Assembly (NCBI GenBank): GCA_012031815.1
Contig: JAAUTE010000008.1
Location: 1-34,256, forward strand
Reading direction: 5' to 3'
Origin: Chloroflexaceae bacterium
GTDB taxonomy: Bacteria; Cyanobacteriota; Cyanobacteriia; Cyanobacteriales; JAAUTE01
Length of the DNA: 34,256 nt
The position numbers and the translations under genes are program-made. Below, piece by piece: positions 19,870 to 29,146 of the stretch (the stretch's first letter is position 1; every line of letters begins with the position of its first letter). Under the pieces are notes generated by a model. That model saw only the letters and a program-made list of their open reading frames with translations. It ran no database searches and was not told the DNA's origin.

Positions 19870-21116
19870 GATACGGACATATTGAGCGGCCACATCTTCC
19901 CAGCGCCAATGACCAAAGCGCTCCTGAATTTGTTCAGGGGAGAGCTTACCCGGCGGCTCCAACAACACCCGCTTCATGCACGCGGCTAAAGCCCCTACGT
20001 CTCCGGGCGCAAACAACTGAACGCGATCGCCACAGCGGTATAGCTCCACCTGTTCCCGTAGCACCGGCAAATCAGAGGCAATCACGGGCTGGCCGCGGAC
20101 GATCGCCTCCGATAGGGCAAAACCAAAGCCTTCAAACCTGGAGGGAAAAACAACGCCAGCACAAGTTGCGTAGAGCTTTTCCACGACTTCCCCATCGCAG
20201 TACCCTAATCCCTCAAAGTGCTCCGCAAAAAAGTCAGGATGAGCTTGATAGAGGGCTTCGAGTCGCTCCACGTAGTCTTGATGTTCAGGGAGCTTGGACT
20301 GTTCCGGCAGGTCAAATTCGCCCCGACTCAGTTGGTCGGTGTTTCTACCCGTCAGGACGACTTTAAAGTTAAACCCAGCTTGCCACAATTGCACGCTGGC
20401 TTGAATTAAGGTGAGGTGGTCTTTATAGAGGCTGTAGGCCGAGGGGAAATAGAAAAAAGGAACATCACTGGGGTCGGCTGCGACGAGGAGGTGCTGCCGA
20501 CCCAAAAACCCTGATAGGGGAACGCTCTCGATCTTGGCGGCAAAATCCGGGAATAATGAGAGAATATCCTGGCGGTTACTTTCAGAAATAGAAAACACTA
20601 CATCCGCCTGCTCCAGCCAGTCCAAGAGGCTGCGATCGTATTCCTGCACCAGGGATTCGGGATAGGTGAGGGGAGCAAAATGCCAGAAGAGATCGTAGGA
20701 AATCATGGCTAGGGGGATCTCAAGGCGAGGCGGCACAATCCGATTGGCAATGCCGTAGAGGCAGTGGGTGGCTTGATGTTTGTCGATGAGGTGGCGTAAC
20801 AGCGCTTCGTAGCGATAATTTTCGTTATATTGGCTGAGCTGGCTGTGTAATTGCTTAAAATTAAGTTTCTTAAGGAGGGTTGCCCTTTGCTAAAAACAGC
20901 CGAAATTTTGGACTGGGGCAAGGTGGCAGGCAGCCGGGAAACTTCGTAAACCAGGGACTCACACTCAGGCAGTTGGGGACGAAAATACTCAAGTTGTTTG
21001 GGGGAGACAATGAGTATCACTCGCTCAACCTGTCGGGCCAGTTCGCTCAACAGGCAAATCAGCACGCGCTCGACTCCACCGTAGCGAGAATATTTAATGG
21101 GCACAATCAACCGCAT
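19849..21116 (-). CDS. GT4-type glycosyltransferase (one frameshift)
   Basis: Retaining GT-B glycosyltransferase, probably of family GT4. The N-terminal half starts MRLIVPIKYSRYGGVERVL with the glycine loop YGGVERV. The C-terminal half carries VVLTGRN, the nucleotide-sugar site PSRFEGFGFALSEAIVRGQPVIASDLPVLRE (EGFG...E motif). The two track ORFs join when GGG at 20883-20885 (plus CCC) becomes GGGG, giving AVFSKGATLLKKLNFKQL and a protein of about 422 residues. Substrate and product are unknown; a role in surface polysaccharide or protein glycosylation is likely. It is divergent from a second glycosyltransferase. Confidence 0.85.
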
Positions 21117-21339
21117 AGGCTTAGCAACTATCGCGATCGGGTTAAACAGCTCAGCACTGCTCCGGGATGGGCAAGGGCACCAGAGTCCTCATTTTACCAC
21201 CCCCGGGTGGGGAACCTTGAGGTTTGTGGGGATCAGGAAGGGCGATCGCGAAGGTTGTCCCTGGGAATTGATTTGATCAACCCAGATCGCCATGTTATAA
21301 ATTAGAGCAACTCAAGGTTAAGGATAATTTGGGCAACAG
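21117..21339. promoter_or_regulatory. Divergent promoter region of the two glycosyltransferase genes
   Basis: This 223-base gap must contain both promoters. It includes the GC-rich inverted repeat CCACCC-CC-GGGTGG at 21197-21210. GGGCAACAG just before 21340 may act as ribosome site for the rightward gene. No gene is seen. Confidence 0.35.
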
Positions 21340-22487
21340 ATGAGCAATAATCCTCATGATAACGGCAAAAAATCCATTGCAATTTATTGTCCAACCTTTT
21401 CGGGAGGAGGGGCAGAAGCGGTTTGCCTGTGGATTTTAGAAGCGTTGGCTGGCCACTATAATTTGACTTTATTTACGATTGTTCCCATCGATCTCGACAA
21501 GATTAATACCATGTATGGTACACAGCTTTCTCCGGAAAAAGTGACCGTCAGGTTTCATTATCCTGCCTGGGCAAAATCAGTGATTAATTGGCTGGTGGCT
21601 AATAATAATGACCGTAAAAGCTGGGCCCGCCATCTGGTACTGCGGGATGTCAAACAAAAGGCCGAGGACTTTGATCTGTGCTTTTCTGCCTATAATGCCG
21701 TCGATTTTGGTCGTCCTGGGATGCAATATCTCCATTATATCCGGGTAGTGGACGATCGCAGTCGTTTTTATACCCTTTCAGACTTTTCTGAAGCGGGAAT
21801 TAAAGACAATGTTTCGATTGTCAATTCGGAGTTTGTGGCGGAGGCGGCCCGGCAGGAATACGGGGTTGACTCCCTGGTGATCTACCCGCCGGTAGACGTG
21901 GAAGTCACGCCCTTGCCTTGGGAAAAAAAGAAAATGCCTTTATTTGTAGCGGTCGTTTAACCGATGCCAAAGCCCCCCATCGCGTGATTAACATCCTCAA
22001 AGCGGTGCGCGATCGCGGATTTCCTGTGAAGCTTTATTTAACCGGCGGCGGTGGTGGACTTTATGGCTGGAAATACCTGCGATTTCTCAAACAAATGGTG
22101 TCTAAAAACCGCGATTGGGTGAATCTCTACCAAAATTTGAGCTACCGAGATTATTTGACCTTAATGTCCCGCTGTCGCTACGGCATTCATTTCAAGCGAG
22201 AACCCTTTGGGATTTCCGTGGCCGAAATGCTCAAATCCGATGCTATTCCCTTTGTGCGCTTCAAGGGTGGCCAGCTAGAAATTGTCGGTAAACACAACCA
22301 AGATTTAATTTTTTACGATGAAGCTGAAGCCATCGAAAAAATTGTCAGCGTCCTGAGCGATCCCGTCCGACAACAGCAACTTCGCACCTCCCTCCATCAA
22401 CAAAAACCGCTGTTCACGCGGGAAAAATTTATTGGCGATATTCAAGAGATTGTTGCCCATTATTTCGCCGATCGCCCTCAAGCTTAA
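21340..22487 (+). CDS. GT4-type glycosyltransferase (one frameshift)
   Basis: A second GT-B glycosyltransferase. The N-terminal domain has the glycine loop YCPTFSGGGAEAVCLWILEAL and later NSEFVAEAARQEYGV; the C-terminal domain reads ICSGRLTDAKAPHRVINIL, VKLYLTGGGG and FKREPFGISVAEML, which is the EPFG...E nucleotide-sugar motif. The frame breaks at the A run 21923-21929; eight A instead of seven reads WEKKENAFICSGRL and gives about 382 residues. It has no signal peptide. It lies divergently to the other glycosyltransferase, so the pair may act in one glycan pathway. The acceptor is unknown. Confidence 0.85.
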
Positions 22488-22669
22488 CCTAGAGCCTGGC
22501 CCCTTGATCGCCAATTGACCCCTAAAACTTTATCGGTAAATCTGCCGTATCCCAAATCTGATCTTGGGGGAGCGTTCCCGGCTGGCTTGTCTTTCAGGGG
22601 ATAGATGTTGGGGCGGAGCAGTTTTTCTTTAATGAAAGGCGAAGCGTTAAATAGCCTTGAAATTAAACT

Positions 22670-23209
22670 ATGCATCCCATCAACATTGGCCTTAGCGAAG
22701 AACAACGCCACGGCGTTATCGATCTGCTCAACAGCGATCTGGCAGACACCTATCTACTTGTCATCAAAACCAAGAAATACCACTGGGATGTTGTTGGCCC
22801 TCAATTTCGCTCCCTCCACGAACTCTGGCAGCAACAGTATGAAATGATGACCGAAAACGTGGATGCGATCGCCGAGCGCATTCGAGCTTTGGGTGGCTAT
22901 CCTCTGGGAACGGCGGAAGGATTTATAAAATTTAGCTCCCTCAAAGAGCATCCAGGCGACCTCCCCAACGCCAACGAAATGGTCGAGCGCCTCGTCTATG
23001 ACCACGAACAAGTCGTCCGTAACCTGCGCGATCACTCCCACCAGTGCGAAGAGACGTTCAACGATCCGGCGACCCAAGATTTCATCAACGGACTTATTGA
23101 ACAGCACGAAGAAATGGCTTGGATGCTCCGTTCCTTTATTGAAGGCGAGCAAATCCAACCCAGCGGCACGATCCCAAAAGAAGCCATTAAGCCGGGAGCA
23201 GGCATGTAA
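22670..23209 (+). CDS. dps: Dps-family ferritin-like protein
   Basis: Dodecameric mini-ferritin that oxidises Fe(II) with peroxide and protects DNA. The 179-residue protein has the four-helix bundle with inter-subunit ferroxidase motif KYHWDVVGPQF...LHELWQQQYE and DAIAERIRALGGYP, which hold the His, Asp and Glu ligands. The C-terminal tail (IQPSGTIPKEAIKPGAGM) is longer than in minimal Dps and may bind DNA or metals. It is followed 30 bases later by a ChaB-domain gene on the same strand, consistent with a stress-response unit. Confidence 0.93.
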   Translation: MHPINIGLSEEQRHGVIDLLNSDLADTYLLVIKTKKYHWDVVGPQFRSLHELWQQQYEMMTENVDAIAERIRALGGYPLGTAEGFIKFSSLKEHPGDLPNANEMVERLVYDHEQVVRNLRDHSHQCEETFNDPATQDFINGLIEQHEEMAWMLRSFIEGEQIQPSGTIPKEAIKPGAGM

Positions 23210-23238
23210 TTGGGGACACTTAGGTAGGAGCAATCAGA

Positions 23239-24015
23239 ATGGCGAATAATTATCGAGTAGAACAGACGCTTACGGCGGTTTTTGCCAATCAAACCCAGGT
23301 TGATGAGGCGGTGCGCCGTCTAATTGACCAGGGCGTTGACCGCGATCATATTTCAGTGTTGGGCAAAAACTTCCAATCCCAAAGTCGCATCAGCGGCTTT
23401 CTCACCAAGCGGGATGTGATTTTCGGCGGCTTGCGGAATGGGGCGCTTTTTGGTTCTTTATTTGGCTCTTTTTTGAGCTTACTAACGGGCGTAGGCGTTT
23501 TGTTCGTTCCCTTTGTAGGAACGGTAGTGGCTGCCGGGCCCATTGGGGCCATTCTCTTGGGTGCAGCAACCGGGGCGATCGCCGGCGGGACGGGGGGCGG
23601 ACTGGCTTCATTTTTAGCCACCCTAGGAATGCCGGAAGAAAAAGCAGCGGTTTATGAAACCCGACTACAAGCCGGAGAATACCTAGTCATGGTAGAAGTA
23701 CCGGGTGATCGTCTCGGCCTGGCCCAACAAACCCTGAACGAGGTAGGGGGCGAAGAAATTCATGTCAGCGAAGGCGTATTGCCTCGGGCCTGTGAAGGTC
23801 GCTGCAACTCTCCAGCGGATCTCTCACCAGAAATCCGCAACCATCTGTCGCCAGCCGCCCAAAATGCCTTTATTGAGCGCTATAACCAGGCACTTTCTGA
23901 CTCGGCTGACCCCACCGCCGCCGAACAAGCTGCCTGGGAACAGGTTCGCCAGGACTATCAAGAAGACGAAAACGGTATTTGGTCTCAAGGTAAGGTAAAA
24001 GTCGGCGCCATGTAA
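23239..24015 (+). CDS. General-stress-type membrane protein with C-terminal ChaB domain
   Basis: A 258-residue fusion. Residues 8-50 ([32 protein letters not shown]) resemble the heat-induced/general stress YflT-like domain. Residues 63-125 form a glycine-rich membrane hairpin ([39 protein letters not shown]), as in DUF1269-like proteins. The tail [25 protein letters not shown]...[17 protein letters not shown] is a ChaB domain. ChaB is classically linked to cation transport, but its role is unsettled. Closeness to dps suggests a stress function. The domain order is clear; the function is not. Confidence 0.85.
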   Translation: MANNYRVEQTLTAVFANQTQVDEAVRRLIDQGVDRDHISVLGKNFQSQSRISGFLTKRDVIFGGLRNGALFGSLFGSFLSLLTGVGVLFVPFVGTVVAAGPIGAILLGAATGAIAGGTGGGLASFLATLGMPEEKAAVYETRLQAGEYLVMVEVPGDRLGLAQQTLNEVGGEEIHVSEGVLPRACEGRCNSPADLSPEIRNHLSPAAQNAFIERYNQALSDSADPTAAEQAAWEQVRQDYQEDENGIWSQGKVKVGAM

Positions 24016-24036
24016 GCAGGACAGGTGGCGTTCTCT

Positions 24037-24069
24037 CCAAAAACAAAAGGCAAGCCCCCGGCCTGCCTT
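24037..24069 (-). terminator. Rho-independent terminator for the A-type carrier gene
   Basis: AAGGCAAGCC pairs with GGCCTGCCTT (one mismatch, three-base loop) at 24047-24069. On the minus strand it runs into TTTTGTTTTT, so it ends the leftward transcript. No T tract follows on the plus strand. Confidence 0.75.
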
Positions 24070-24111
24070 CCCAACCCTAAATTAGCTCGTTGTTTGAGCG
24101 ACGACGTTCTT

Positions 24112-24468
24112 CTAAACGCCAAAGGACTTACCACAACCACAAGTTTGGCTAGCGTTGGGATTGGTAAACTGAAACCCACCTCCGATCATGGCGTTGCTGT
24201 AATCCAGCATCAAGCCGTACAAATACAGCAAACTCTTGCGATCGCAAACCAGACGAAAACCGCCGTAATCAAAAACTTCGTCGTCCTCACGAATCTGAGA
24301 GGGGTCGGTAAAATCCATGAGGTAAGACAGTCCCGAACAACCGCCTTGGCGAATGCCAACCCGCAGACAGAGGTCTTTTCCCTGCTGGTCTCGCAACATC
24401 GAAATATGTGCCAGGGCAGTATCGGTCAATTGAATTCCTTGGGATTTAGGCTGAATTGCTTGTGTCAT
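24112..24468 (-). CDS. A-type Fe-S cluster carrier protein (SufA/IscA/ErpA family)
   Basis: Accepts an Fe-S cluster from the SUF scaffold and passes it to apo-proteins, or holds iron. The 118-residue protein has the three conserved cysteines: one in [10 protein letters not shown] and two in the C-terminal [10 protein letters not shown]. The core ([45 protein letters not shown]) fits the fold. In cyanobacteria the two to three paralogues are hard to tell apart without a tree, so I give no gene symbol. It is transcribed alone with its own terminator and faces the ChaB gene. Confidence 0.93.
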   Translation of the reverse strand: MTQAIQPKSQGIQLTDTALAHISMLRDQQGKDLCLRVGIRQGGCSGLSYLMDFTDPSQIREDDEVFDYGGFRLVCDRKSLLYLYGLMLDYSNAMIGGGFQFTNPNASQTCGCGKSFGV

Positions 24469-24803
24469 TGGTTAAAGCGGCTCCTAACCTTAAAGATGAA
24501 CACCTAACAGCTCGGTTGGCAATGGAGGGCAAGCTTAGCTTTACCCCTGGTAACCGACAAAAAGCTGCCTATGCTCCCCATGTTAGCGACTTTCCGCTGG
24601 TCAACCAAGCACCCAACGGCACAGAAATGAGGGTTGATTTCCAGCCAAGGCGGTAACTCAAGCCTCCTCGGAGACTGGGTCGTTTATCCGCTAGTTTTCC
24701 AGGCAGCTAAGCCGGAATGAAGAAAGAGCTAGTTACCCGACACGCCGTTTGACAAGCACTCGATCAACCCTCTCTGCTAGCACCTAATCAATTGCCTAGT
24801 TAG
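24469..24803. other. Gene-free region upstream of the Fe-S carrier gene
   Basis: No gene that I can support; the 66-aa plus-strand ORF here has no recognisable features. The right part is the 3' flank of the next minus-strand gene, the left part the promoter region of the Fe-S carrier gene. Confidence 0.4.
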
Positions 24804-25160
24804 TTATTGATCGAGAGACTCTAAGCTGCCAAAGCTAATGGGTACAAAATCTCCATAGGTCGTCAGGGCTAGCATCATGGTTTCATTTTCCGGGATCAGC
24901 TTGCCGGTGAGGACGCAGCTTTCGTCTTTGCGGGCGACGGCTTCTATGGTGGCGCGGATGTCGGCTCTGGTGAATTGCGGCCGGTAGTCTCCAGACTTCT
25001 GCTGGACATAGTTCCAGAGAATATCGCGAATCAAAGCTTGATAGCCTTGATTGCCAGCTAAGGCTTTAAGTTTGTCCTTGAGCGTCCGCTCTAGGCGAAT
25101 GCTGGTGACTTCCATCTCGGTCGTCGATGTGCGAGCCATCGAGCGCGTGCGCATAATCAT
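24804..25160 (-). CDS. Ribbon-helix-helix-like small protein
   Basis: A 118-residue protein. Its middle part EVTSIRLERTLKDKLKALAGNQGYQALIRDILWNYVQQKSG looks like an RHH (CopG/MetJ-type) DNA-binding fold, and the C-terminal part (SCVLTGKLIPENETMMLALTTYGDFVPISF) is a small beta-rich domain. I know this domain pair as a cyanobacterial conserved family without an assigned function. ATG 25160 has a GAGG ribosome site eight bases upstream; starts at 25154 or 25139 (MARTSTTEME) are also possible. It has a long gene-free region upstream. Confidence 0.72.
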   Translation of the reverse strand: MIMRTRSMARTSTTEMEVTSIRLERTLKDKLKALAGNQGYQALIRDILWNYVQQKSGDYRPQFTRADIRATIEAVARKDESCVLTGKLIPENETMMLALTTYGDFVPISFGSLESLDQ

Positions 25161-25926
25161 AAATTACCTCAACACACTACGGGTTTTTGGGTTTAGGGGT
25201 TAATGGGACAGGATTTGCAGCACAATCTCCCCCTGAAATCGGGAGGAGCGAACCCTTGCTTGGATGCAATCCTCGACGTTGGGAGAGCCTGCTACAAACA
25301 GGTTGGCTTGGGGTTAAATCCAGGCTTACTCACCAAGAATTGAGGGAAACCTCAGTCATTGATTGAGAAAATTATAACTGATTACCCTACCCCAGCGTAC
25401 ATCAAGTATACAAATTTTGCACCATTTTTGGAAGAACGAACAGCTATGGGCGAGGATAGCTAGGGGGTGAGATGCTTGCGCTACGCCTATTTGCTACATT
25501 GCGACAGTAGCGGATTTAACTCGCGCCACGGGACAGACACCCCAAAAAGTTAATATTTTTTTACGTTTTTGGCGGGCAGGAAGCCGGGGCGAGCTAGTCT
25601 CTTCCAGGTAACGGTCTAAATTGAGGCTAAAATCCTCTATCACAAGGCGTAAAATCAGAGATAGGACTTTTCCCCTGCAAGCCTCGTCGCCAGTTGCCGA
25701 GTTCGCCAGCCATTGCTTGCCACCATTAAGTTCTAAATTCTTTCCTGTCTTGTGTCTGCTGCCCTTGGCTGGCAACTGAGAGTTCTCCGCTCCCTGCCTG
25801 TTCCAGGTCGCCTATGTCCTGGGAGCACGAGTACTTAACTGTGGCCTGCTAGTGGTTTAAGCGCTGAATTCCCAACCTGCCAATCCTCGACTTTCAGCTC
25901 TATTTAAGGGAACGAGGAATGACACA
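25161..25926. other. Long gene-poor region (about 766 bp)
   Basis: No gene that I can support. The minus-strand part next to the RHH-like gene contains several small inverted repeats (for example CCTG-TTTGTAG-CAGG near 25285) and may be a long 5' leader. ORF 25494-25775 (93 aa, minus; ends RLPARQKRKK...) could be a degenerate protein, perhaps the end of a transposase, but I recognise no family. A plus-strand ribosome site precedes 25927. Confidence 0.4.
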
Positions 25927-26352
25927 ATGCTCAAGCTTATTTATACAGATACGGGGTTTGGTTTAGAGCTAGTTGAGCAAGCGGTGGAAGAGTGGCTGCA
26001 AGCGCGGCTGTTGTTGTCCCTGCGAGCAAGCACGAGTTTCTGGCTGGATCCTGGGCGAGCTTCCTTTGGTATCACCAGTAATTTGCCTTGTCTGTCGGCT
26101 TTTCAACAGGCTATTGAAAGGGAGAACCAAGCGATCGCCCCGGAAAATCGGCTAATTGAACTGTCTTGCTTGGACGATTTCTCCCTGGAGGTGAGTTTGC
26201 GCGGTGTTTGGATTGCTCAAACCAGCGATCGCCATGAAGGGGTGTTCGTAACTCGACTGAGCGATCGCTGTGAAGATTTGCTTTGGCAGCTTTGGCAGGA
26301 AGCTCAAATCTTTGCTTCTCTAGCGAGTCTTTCCCTGGATCTGGGAACTTAG
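25927..26352 (+). CDS. Cyanobacterial conserved protein of unknown function
   Basis: A 141-residue cytoplasmic protein. It begins MLKLIYTDTGFGLELVEQAVEEWLQARLLLSLRASTSFWLDPGRASFGI and ends with helix LWQLWQEAQIFASLASLSLDL. The N-terminal block reminds me of a conserved cyanobacterial family, but I cannot assign a function. There is no signal peptide, membrane helix or catalytic motif. A strong terminator follows, so it forms its own transcript. The start ATG 25927 fits the first conserved residues. Confidence 0.7.
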   Translation: MLKLIYTDTGFGLELVEQAVEEWLQARLLLSLRASTSFWLDPGRASFGITSNLPCLSAFQQAIERENQAIAPENRLIELSCLDDFSLEVSLRGVWIAQTSDRHEGVFVTRLSDRCEDLLWQLWQEAQIFASLASLSLDLGT

Positions 26353-26371
26353 CAGGACTGCTAAGGGAACT

Positions 26372-26414
26372 ATCCCCCGCCATCAACCGACTCGGCTGAG
26401 GCGGGGGATTTTTC
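26372..26414 (+). terminator. Strong rho-independent terminator
   Basis: ATCCCCCGCC pairs with GGCGGGGGAT around an 18-base loop and is followed by TTTT. It lies 20 bases after the stop of the upstream gene. Confidence 0.92.
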
Positions 26415-26546
26415 GGGGATAAAAGGGAGAAATTAAACTAGATGGCCGGTTCTGTTCCTTGAAAACTGGCCGTTCCATGAGTTTTATCCCAAAAGGGTTT
26501 GTTAATAGAGACACTACAACGACTTGTCTTTATTCCTCCAGGTGAC

Positions 26547-26834
26547 TTAGGGATTATCTTCGGTTTCTGAGGGATTTCCCCGTTCCGGCGACAGGAGAGT
26601 GGGGTCAATCTCCAGGAGCGGGGCTTGGCTAGCCTGTTGCCGTTGGTTTAATCGGTTAACTTCTTCGTCAAGGTGCTCTCGTCCCGCCTCAAAAAAGCGA
26701 TCGGAACTGGTGGGCGAAAAAATACCGTTGAGGCTGGGATAGTTGATGGGAATCCTAACCTGACTTGCCAAATTTTTAGAAGATAAAGCTAGCGTCAGCA
26801 GGAGAAATGTGGCGAAAAAATGCGCAAATTTCAT
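26547..26834 (-). CDS. Small secreted or membrane-anchored protein
   Basis: ATG 26834 with a clear GGAGG ribosome site gives a 95-residue protein. The first 23 residues (MKFAHFFATFLLLTLALSSKN) form a signal peptide. The mature part is polar (FEAGREHLDEEVNRLNQRQQ) with PLLEIDPTLLSPERG near the end. It has no recognised domain; small proteins with this layout occur in several cyanobacteria. The ORF track starts nine codons too early. It stands between a terminator and the M16 gene on the same strand. Confidence 0.65.
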   Translation of the reverse strand: MKFAHFFATFLLLTLALSSKNLASQVRIPINYPSLNGIFSPTSSDRFFEAGREHLDEEVNRLNQRQQASQAPLLEIDPTLLSPERGNPSETEDNP

Positions 26835-26927
26835 TTTCCCCTCCTTTTGGCCCATCGGAGCGCTAATGTTCTTACATCTCTAATCCTATTGTAGTAGAAA
26901 TTGCTTCTAAGTTAGGATTTCTTGACT

Positions 26928-28257
26928 TCAACTCTTGGTATGTTGGCCGGGGCCAGCCACCAGGGGAGGCAAGGCCAGCCCGGACAGTTGGGGCGCAATA
27001 ATGGCTTGGGGGCCTACCAGGGAAACGTAGGGTTGTTGCAGATACTGGGCGGCGATCGCCTGGGCTTGGGGGGCCGTAACTGCGGCGATGCGGGCTTGAA
27101 ACTCCTGATCGAAATCGATGCCCAATCCGAGGGTTTCGTACCAGCCATAAACCTGGGCAATTTCGGCATTGGTTTGCTTGCCCAAGGCGTACTGGCCGAG
27201 CAGTTTATTTTTAGCCCCTTGCCATTCCAAGGGTTCCAGGACTTCCTCGACTAAGCGTTCTACTTCCCGGCGCAAACTGGCGATCGCGATTTCCGTATTT
27301 TGAGGTGCGGTTCCCAAATAGACCACAAACTGAGAGCGATCGAGGCGGGTGGGATAAAAAGCAGAAACATCGTAAGCTAAGCCCTGTTTTTCCCGGAGTT
27401 CCACAAATAAGCGACTAGAGAGTCCATTTCCCAGATAACTACTCAGCAGCTTCAACGTGGGATAGTCAGGGCTAGTTGCCTCTGGTGCCAAATAAGCCAG
27501 CATCACAATGGCCTGCTGACTGTCGCGATCGACGAAACTGGTTTGGGGCTGGGAGCACAGGGGCGGTAGGGTGAGGGCAGGGGGTGGCGTAAGGGGAGCG
27601 GGCCAGTCCCCCAAGGTGGCTCCCACTAACTGAACTGCCTCAGCAAAGCGAATGCGCCCGGATAGGCTCACAATCAGACAATCGGGCCGAAAATGGCGGG
27701 CATGATAGGCTATCAGGTCAGCAGGCGTGAGATTGGCGACGGTTTCAGGGGTTCCCAGGATGGAAACGCCGTAGGGGTGGGGGCCGTACATTACCTGACG
27801 CAAGCGTTCAAAGGCAACGTTAAAGGGCTGTTCCTGCTGAGAGCGGATTGCTTGTAGGGTCAGGGTTTTTTCCCGATTCACCTCGCCTTCGGGAAAACTG
27901 GGCGATCGCAAAATTTGGGCAGCTAAACCGAGGATCGCCCCAAAGTCTGCCGTGACGGTTTTAAAAGATAGGAGAAAAATAGTCAGCCGTGCTGTCGGTA
28001 CTCAAGCTTGCTCCCAGCGACTCTACCTGTTCGGCAATTTCCAGGGCGCTGAGGTGAGTGGTTCCCTTGGTGGCCGTGGCCGCTAACAGGTGGGTCAAAC
28101 CCGCTTGATGGGGCGCTTCCCACCGACCTCCCGCTTCGCGCAAAAACAAACGTCCCGAAATAATATCGGCCGCCGGATTTTCTACAACAATCAGGGTAAT
28201 ACCGTTGTCGAGAACTCGGCGCTGCACGAGTTGGGGCAGAGAAGTCGTTGTACTCAT
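26928..28257 (-). CDS. M16 peptidase homologue lacking the zinc motif (one frameshift)
   Basis: Insulinase-like protein of about 442 residues after repair. At the usual HxxEH site it reads GLTHLLAATATKGT, so the zinc-binding Glu and second His are missing, while ALEIAEQVESLGASLSTDSTADYF and the glycine-rich loop SSYLGNGLSSRLFVELREKQGLAYDVSAFY are kept. This marks the non-catalytic subunit of M16 pairs, which contributes substrate-binding Arg/Tyr residues. Its active partner is not beside it in this window. The frame breaks at the A run 27975-27979; one base fewer gives DYFLLSFKTVTADFGAIL. It may act in processing of exported peptides, by family only. Confidence 0.83.
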
Positions 28258-28357
28258 AAAAAGCGAAGGCCAGGCAGGAAATACGCCTACCTAGTCTAGC
28301 TTGTCACAGTGGCACTGTCAGCGCGGAATCCGGCCTGGCGATCGCCCACTTACAACC

Positions 28358-28864
28358 TTAGGCTGCCGCCCGTAGACTACGGTAATGCCACAGCAACAGC
28401 GCCGTCCCTGCCAGCAATTTAACCCCTTCTAGTCCCCAATAAACCCCGTGAAGTAGCAGTAAAGAAGAGGACATCGGTGCAGGAGTTGCAAACTGATTGA
28501 GCGCGAGGGCTAAACCACTCATCTGTGGTGTCAACACAAACGTACAGAGCAAAACCACCGCTAACATCGCGAGTGACAGCGCAATGGCCCCTTTTGCCTG
28601 AGAGCGATCCAAGCAATCACTGGTGAGGACGAGGGTTCCTACCAGCACAAAAGCAGCGCAGAGGAGTTCTACGTGGTTAAACAAACCAAAAATCAGGTAG
28701 CCAGTGCTGGCAAACCCAGCTTCAGCCATCATGCCCGCAGCAGACAGACAGGGCACAATCACGGCGTCTAAAAGCAAGCTAGCACTTAACCAAAAGCCCA
28801 GCGTTAGGAGAACAGCCGCCAGCCAAACCTCAGACTTTGAACGACTGTGAACAATTGCATTCAT
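28358..28864 (-). CDS. Four-helix membrane protein (DUF4149-like)
   Basis: A 168-residue protein with four hydrophobic segments: VWLAAVLLTLGFWLSASLLL, YLIFGLFNHVELLCAAFVLVGTLVL, AIALSLAMLAVVLLCTFVLT and LLLLHGVYWGLEGVKLLAGTALLLWH. The pattern and the conserved first pair (FWLSASLLLDAVIVP, GLFNHVELL) resemble the TMEM205/DUF4149-like family seen widely in cyanobacteria. The function is unknown. It is divergent from the peptide cassette at 29147, with a 280-base gap that must hold both promoters. Confidence 0.7.
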   Translation of the reverse strand: MNAIVHSRSKSEVWLAAVLLTLGFWLSASLLLDAVIVPCLSAAGMMAEAGFASTGYLIFGLFNHVELLCAAFVLVGTLVLTSDCLDRSQAKGAIALSLAMLAVVLLCTFVLTPQMSGLALALNQFATPAPMSSSLLLLHGVYWGLEGVKLLAGTALLLWHYRSLRAAA

Positions 28865-29146
28865 GGATAAATCTCAGCCCATAATTCCTGGTATTAGGTT
28901 AGCCAATTCTGGGGACTTGGAATATAAACTATTTTTACGGCGATCTCAAGGGCTGGACTGCTTTAAAATCCGAAACTAATTCGCAAATTACCTCTAAATT
29001 GCGGTTCAGTTCTGCTTTGTTCAAACTCGCAGAACGATTGAGTTCCGGCGTAACTTTCCTGCAAATAGGGATTTCTAGCGTTTTTTGGAGAAGAGGTCTG
29101 TTAAGATCAGTTGCTGATGATAAAAGCCCCCTGGAAAGAAGGAATA
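28865..29146 (+). promoter_or_regulatory. Upstream region of the peptide cassette
   Basis: No gene that I support. The 3' part holds TGTTAAGAT (about 29099) as a possible -10 element and AAGAAGGA just before the GTG of the precursor as ribosome site. An in-frame ATG at 29117 could extend the precursor by ten residues. The plus ORF 28999-29217 overlaps the precursor in another frame and is taken as a shadow. Confidence 0.35.

Noticed and set aside
25240-25330. tRNA-like or structured RNA gene
   Set aside because: GGTTAAATCC resembles a T-loop but the acceptor and anticodon arms do not form; no known RNA consensus was found.
25494-25775. 93-aa minus-strand ORF
   Set aside because: No recognisable family, no ribosome site and a basic tail only loosely like some transposase ends. 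Kept only as a note in the intergenic entry.
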